From CAADGY01 sp900696665 (GTDB lineage: Bacteria > Acidobacteriota > Terriglobia > Bryobacterales > Bryobacteraceae): a stretch of DNA of 43,906 nt. Positions 41,418-43,906 of this stretch are shown one piece after another; position 1 is the stretch's first letter, and each line of letters begins with the position of its first letter. Both the position numbers and the translations under genes were made by a program. The stretch is taken from contig JAPSFM010000034.1 in NCBI GenBank assembly GCA_035063885.1, forward strand, positions 1 to 43,906, written 5' to 3'. The notes below the pieces were generated by a model. It was given only the letters and a program-made list of their open reading frames with translations, did no database searches and had not been told where the DNA came from.

Positions 41418-42302
41418 ATGAAACTCGAAGGAATTTTACCCCCGATTGCAACACCCTTCGATCGCGAAGGGAATCTCTATAAAGCGAAACTGAAGCACAA
41501 TGTCGAGAAGTGGAACCGGACTAATCTGGCGGGCTTCGTCGTGTGCGGCTCCACGGGCGAAAGCGTCTACCTGACCACGGAAGAAAAAATCCAACTGTGG
41601 GAGTGGGTAGCGGAGTTCGCCGCTCCCGGCAAGCTGTTGTTGGCGGGCACCGGTATGGAGAGCGTCCGCGAAACCGTTTGGCTCACCAACAAAGCCGCTG
41701 AAATCGGATACAAGGCCGTCATGGTGCGGACGCCGCACTACTATAAGAACCTCCTGAACCGGGCGGACGCACAGTGCGTTTATTTCCGCACGGTCGCGGA
41801 CGCGTCGAAGATTCCGCTCATGATCTACAACTGGCCCCAGGCCACGGGTGTGGACATTCCGGCGGAGGCGGTCGTGGCACTTTCCGAGCACCCGAACATC
41901 ATCGCCATCAAAGAGAGCTCGGGCAACATCGAGAAGGTGATGCAGATGATCCGCGAAGTAAAGCCTGGCTTTCAAGTGCTCGTCGGGTCGGCGCCAACGC
42001 TCTGGCCCTCGTTTGCCGTGGGCGCGGTGGGCGCGGTACTGGCCTACGCCAACGCGGCGCCATATTCGACCATCGCCATTTGGGAAGCGCACCGGACGCG
42101 CGAAAATGACGCGGCGCGCGACTGGCAGAACCGCATCGCGCGGGCATCCTGGCTGGTGACGGTGAAGCACGGGATTCCCGGCCTCAAATACGCCATGGAC
42201 CTGAACGGCTACTATGGCGGTCCCACACGTCTGCCGCTGATCCCTCCCTCGCCCGAAGCAAAACGGGAAATCGAAGAGGCTTTCCGCGATCTGAAGGGCT
42301 AA
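41418..42302 (+). CDS. Dihydrodipicolinate synthase-family aldolase
   Basis: A 294-residue TIM-barrel class I aldolase. The Schiff-base lysine is K165 (I-A-I-K-E-S-S-G-N), the catalytic tyrosine Y137 (I-Y-N-W-P), and the substrate loop is C-G-S-T-G-E at 43-48 in place of the usual G-T-T-G-E. The family includes DapA, N-acetylneuraminate lyase, KDG aldolase and 4-hydroxy-2-oxoglutarate aldolase. The N-W-P after the tyrosine and G-S-T-G-E suggest a catabolic 2-oxo-acid aldolase rather than lysine biosynthesis, but this is tentative. Its stop overlaps that of the convergent Gfo/Idh gene by 4 nt. ATG 41418 follows the atpE terminator and may be served by a hidden promoter. Confidence 0.82.
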   Translation: MKLEGILPPIATPFDREGNLYKAKLKHNVEKWNRTNLAGFVVCGSTGESVYLTTEEKIQLWEWVAEFAAPGKLLLAGTGMESVRETVWLTNKAAEIGYKAVMVRTPHYYKNLLNRADAQCVYFRTVADASKIPLMIYNWPQATGVDIPAEAVVALSEHPNIIAIKESSGNIEKVMQMIREVKPGFQVLVGSAPTLWPSFAVGAVGAVLAYANAAPYSTIAIWEAHRTRENDAARDWQNRIARASWLVTVKHGIPGLKYAMDLNGYYGGPTRLPLIPPSPEAKREIEEAFRDLKG

Positions 42303-43651
42303 CCGTTGAAGCTCCACCCGTCACGGATGTAGGGCTTCAAATATTTGTTCGCCTCTTTATTGTTCGTGAAGCGCCCCTTGTTCGCATCCCATTCAAGTTT
42401 GCCTTCGAATCTCATGGCGATGACGCCAAGCAGCATCCACTCGACAAACGGTCCCGCCACGCTGAAGTCGGAGCACGAAGCCTGCCCGCCTTTGCACGCC
42501 CGAATCCAATCGCGATAGTGGCCGGGAGAACGCGTCAGGAACTCCGGCGGCAGCTTGTAGTCCAGCATTTTCCACGCCGGTACAAGCCGCGTCTTCTCGC
42601 CGTAACAGCCCGTGGTCACCATTCCTTTTTCGCCGACGAAGAGGGATCCGTTTACGTCCTTGTCGCCCAGCCGCTCACTTTCGGGTACTCCTTCCACTTC
42701 GGGTTGCGCGGTCATGCCGTCATACCAGAACAGCTTCAGCGGCGGCATGCTGCCGCGCGCGGGAAAATCGAAGCGGATGACCGTCTTCTGCGGGAAGGTA
42801 TACTCTCCTTTACCTTCCTGCTTGATGCATTCCACGCTCAATGGATTTCCCAGGCGCAGAGCCATGTTGGGTGTGCCGAGAATGTGGCACGCCATATCGC
42901 CGATCGCTCCGCAGCCGAAGTCCGGAAACCCGCGCCAGTGGTGAGGGGCATAGGCGGGGCTATACGGTCTGAATTTCGCCATGCCGAGCCACACGTCCCA
43001 ATCGAGCGTCGAAGGAACCGCCGCTTCCTGTGGCACGACGTCCGGACCCTGCGGCCAGTACTTCAGCGGCCGGTTCGTCCAGGCATGGACCTCGGTGACG
43101 TTGCCGATGTCGCCGTTCCAAATGATTTCGGCGCAAAGACGGGCGCCGTCGTTCGAGTAGCCCTGGTTGCCCATCTGCGTGGCAACTTTATATTTCGCGG
43201 CGGCTTCGGTTAACTGCTGCGCTTCCCACACCGTTCTCGTCAACGGCTTCTGGCAGTAGACGTGTTTGCCGCGCGCCATGGCCCACATCGACGCAATCGC
43301 ATGGGTGTGGTCCGGTGTAGAAACGGTGACGGCGTCGATGTTCTTTTCTTCCTTGTCGAGCATGCGGCGGAAGTCCTTGTACTTCGGGACTTGAGGATAC
43401 TCGTTGAAGGTGCGCGCGGCACGTTTCTCATCCGGATCCGCAAGCGCAACGATATTCTCGGTCTCGCAGCCCTTCAGATCGGAGTAGCCCTTGCCGCCGG
43501 CGCCGATTGCCGCGATGTTCAGTTTTTCGTTCGGCGATTTGTAGCCGAGGTGCTTCAAGGAAGGTGTGCTTCCGAATCCTGCGCCCGGCACCGCGCCGGC
43601 CAGCAGGCTGCCGTAAAAGAAATGACGTCTGGACCATCCGCTCTTGGACAC
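42299..43651 (-). CDS. Tat-exported Gfo/Idh/MocA-family oxidoreductase
   Basis: A 450-residue NAD(P)-dependent sugar oxidoreductase. A twin-arginine signal opens the protein (W-S-R-R-H-F-F-Y-G-S-L-L). The nucleotide fold has I-A-A-I-G-A-G-G-K-G; the family E-K-P motif appears as C-Q-K-P-L; catalytic residues lie in the G-A-I-G-D-M-A-C-H-I-L segment with the conserved D and H. Exported members of this family are abundant in Planctomycetota and Acidobacteriota and are thought to act on sugar derivatives. GTG 43651 has GGGAG upstream. The substrate is unknown. Confidence 0.88.
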   Translation of the reverse strand: MSKSGWSRRHFFYGSLLAGAVPGAGFGSTPSLKHLGYKSPNEKLNIAAIGAGGKGYSDLKGCETENIVALADPDEKRAARTFNEYPQVPKYKDFRRMLDKEEKNIDAVTVSTPDHTHAIASMWAMARGKHVYCQKPLTRTVWEAQQLTEAAAKYKVATQMGNQGYSNDGARLCAEIIWNGDIGNVTEVHAWTNRPLKYWPQGPDVVPQEAAVPSTLDWDVWLGMAKFRPYSPAYAPHHWRGFPDFGCGAIGDMACHILGTPNMALRLGNPLSVECIKQEGKGEYTFPQKTVIRFDFPARGSMPPLKLFWYDGMTAQPEVEGVPESERLGDKDVNGSLFVGEKGMVTTGCYGEKTRLVPAWKMLDYKLPPEFLTRSPGHYRDWIRACKGGQASCSDFSVAGPFVEWMLLGVIAMRFEGKLEWDANKGRFTNNKEANKYLKPYIRDGWSFNG

Positions 43652-43729
43652 GCTGAACTCCCGTAAAAAACAATCGAACAGCCGAGACTCATCTTATCGC
43701 ACTACCGCGAGGGTTCCGGTCACCCAAAA

Positions 43730-43759
43730 AAACCTGCCCCACTCGCGTGGGGCAGGTTT
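43730..43759 (-). terminator. Strong intrinsic terminator for minus-strand transcription
   Basis: AAACCTGCCCCAC and its exact complement flank a 4-base loop, a 13-bp perfect stem. Read on the minus strand it is followed by a run of seven T. It therefore ends a transcript entering from the right edge, and separates it from the Gfo/Idh gene. Confidence 0.8.
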
Positions 43760-43810
43760 CCGGTCCGCTTCGCAATGCGTACTTCGCTAGTCAATATGGG
43801 GCGACCAACC

Positions 43811-43906
43811 CTAGTTCGCAGTGTCGCGGGTTACGCTGCTGATTAGGAAAACCACACGGCGCAGAGCCGCATACGAAAGGATTGGTCGCATGTCTAAAGT
43901 ACGATT
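43811..43906 (-). CDS. Possible 3' end of a gene entering from the right
   Basis: The minus strand is open from the window edge to a TAG at 43811, about 31 codons that include a hydrophobic stretch (R-R-V-V-F-L-I-S-S-V). The strong terminator 51 bp further on supports a transcript ending here. The reading could also be chance, or the terminator could belong to a non-coding RNA. On the plus strand, ATG 43890 with AAAGG upstream is another possible partial gene. I recognise neither. Confidence 0.25.
   Translation of the reverse strand, partial: NRTLDMRPILSYAALRRVVFLISSVTRDTAN

Noticed and set aside
1..43906. CRISPR arrays, tRNA or rRNA genes, phage genes or defence systems
   Set aside because: Intergenic stretches were read for regular repeats and tRNA-like arms and none was found. 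No gene carries recognisable nuclease, restriction or phage structural motifs beyond the ordinary housekeeping helicase PriA.

Overview
The window looks like chromosomal DNA from an Acidobacteriota bacterium, most like the Solibacter/Bryobacterales group. The clearest marker is a secreted VWFA-related protein of the type typical of that phylum (24209-25336). Supporting signs are Tat-exported sulfatase, Gfo/Idh and D-threonine-aldolase-like enzymes, a secreted acidobacterial-type protein of unknown function (31809-32873), a fragment of an Oar-like TonB receptor, and GC-rich coding DNA with frequent GTG and TTG starts. The assignment rests on recognising families by eye; no search was run.

Layout. 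1-3.1 kb (minus): TonB-receptor fragment, a zinc methyltransferase of the uroporphyrinogen-decarboxylase superfamily, and a Tat sulfatase. 3.1-8.8 kb (plus): a tight run of ROK sugar kinase, xylulokinase, priA and a GNAT enzyme. 8.9-14 kb: glucose-dehydrogenase-like enzyme, SDR, DUF1385 membrane protein, and the overlapping pair prfA-prmC. 14-17.1 kb: a 68-residue exported protein with its own strong promoter, an HlyD-type adaptor, a HAD phosphatase and an M48 protease. 17.2-27.7 kb: ilvE, nagA, alpha/beta hydrolase, UDP-glucose dehydrogenase, Tat D-threonine-aldolase-like enzyme, rhomboid, VWFA protein, lone receiver and NagZ-type GH3.

27.7-31.75 kb is a decaying patch. It holds a dienelactone hydrolase with three frameshifts, an internal deletion and a lost end; a subtilase fragment; and an IS1380-type transposase remnant. 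One apparently intact polytopic membrane protein lies among them. From 31.8 kb the DNA is intact again: a secreted protein, alaS-ypdA (minus), fur-rsbU-like (plus), then hemD-atpZ-atpI-atpB-atpE, a terminator, a DHDPS-family aldolase and a Tat Gfo/Idh oxidoreductase. No tRNA, rRNA, CRISPR array or recognisable defence system was seen.

The genes form small units rather than one system. Amino-sugar and sugar handling is a loose theme (ROK kinase, XylB, NagA, NagZ-type GH3, sulfatase). The most useful observations are: a -10 box 6-9 nt before seven start codons, suggesting leaderless mRNAs; an ATP synthase c subunit with the polar ligand set of Na+-binding rotors; repeated GTG-in-stop gene junctions linking hemD to the atp genes; a Fur regulator translationally coupled to an FHA-GAF-PP2C phosphatase; and a small PEP-CTERM-like protein behind a near-consensus promoter. 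I found no convincing wholly new multi-gene system.
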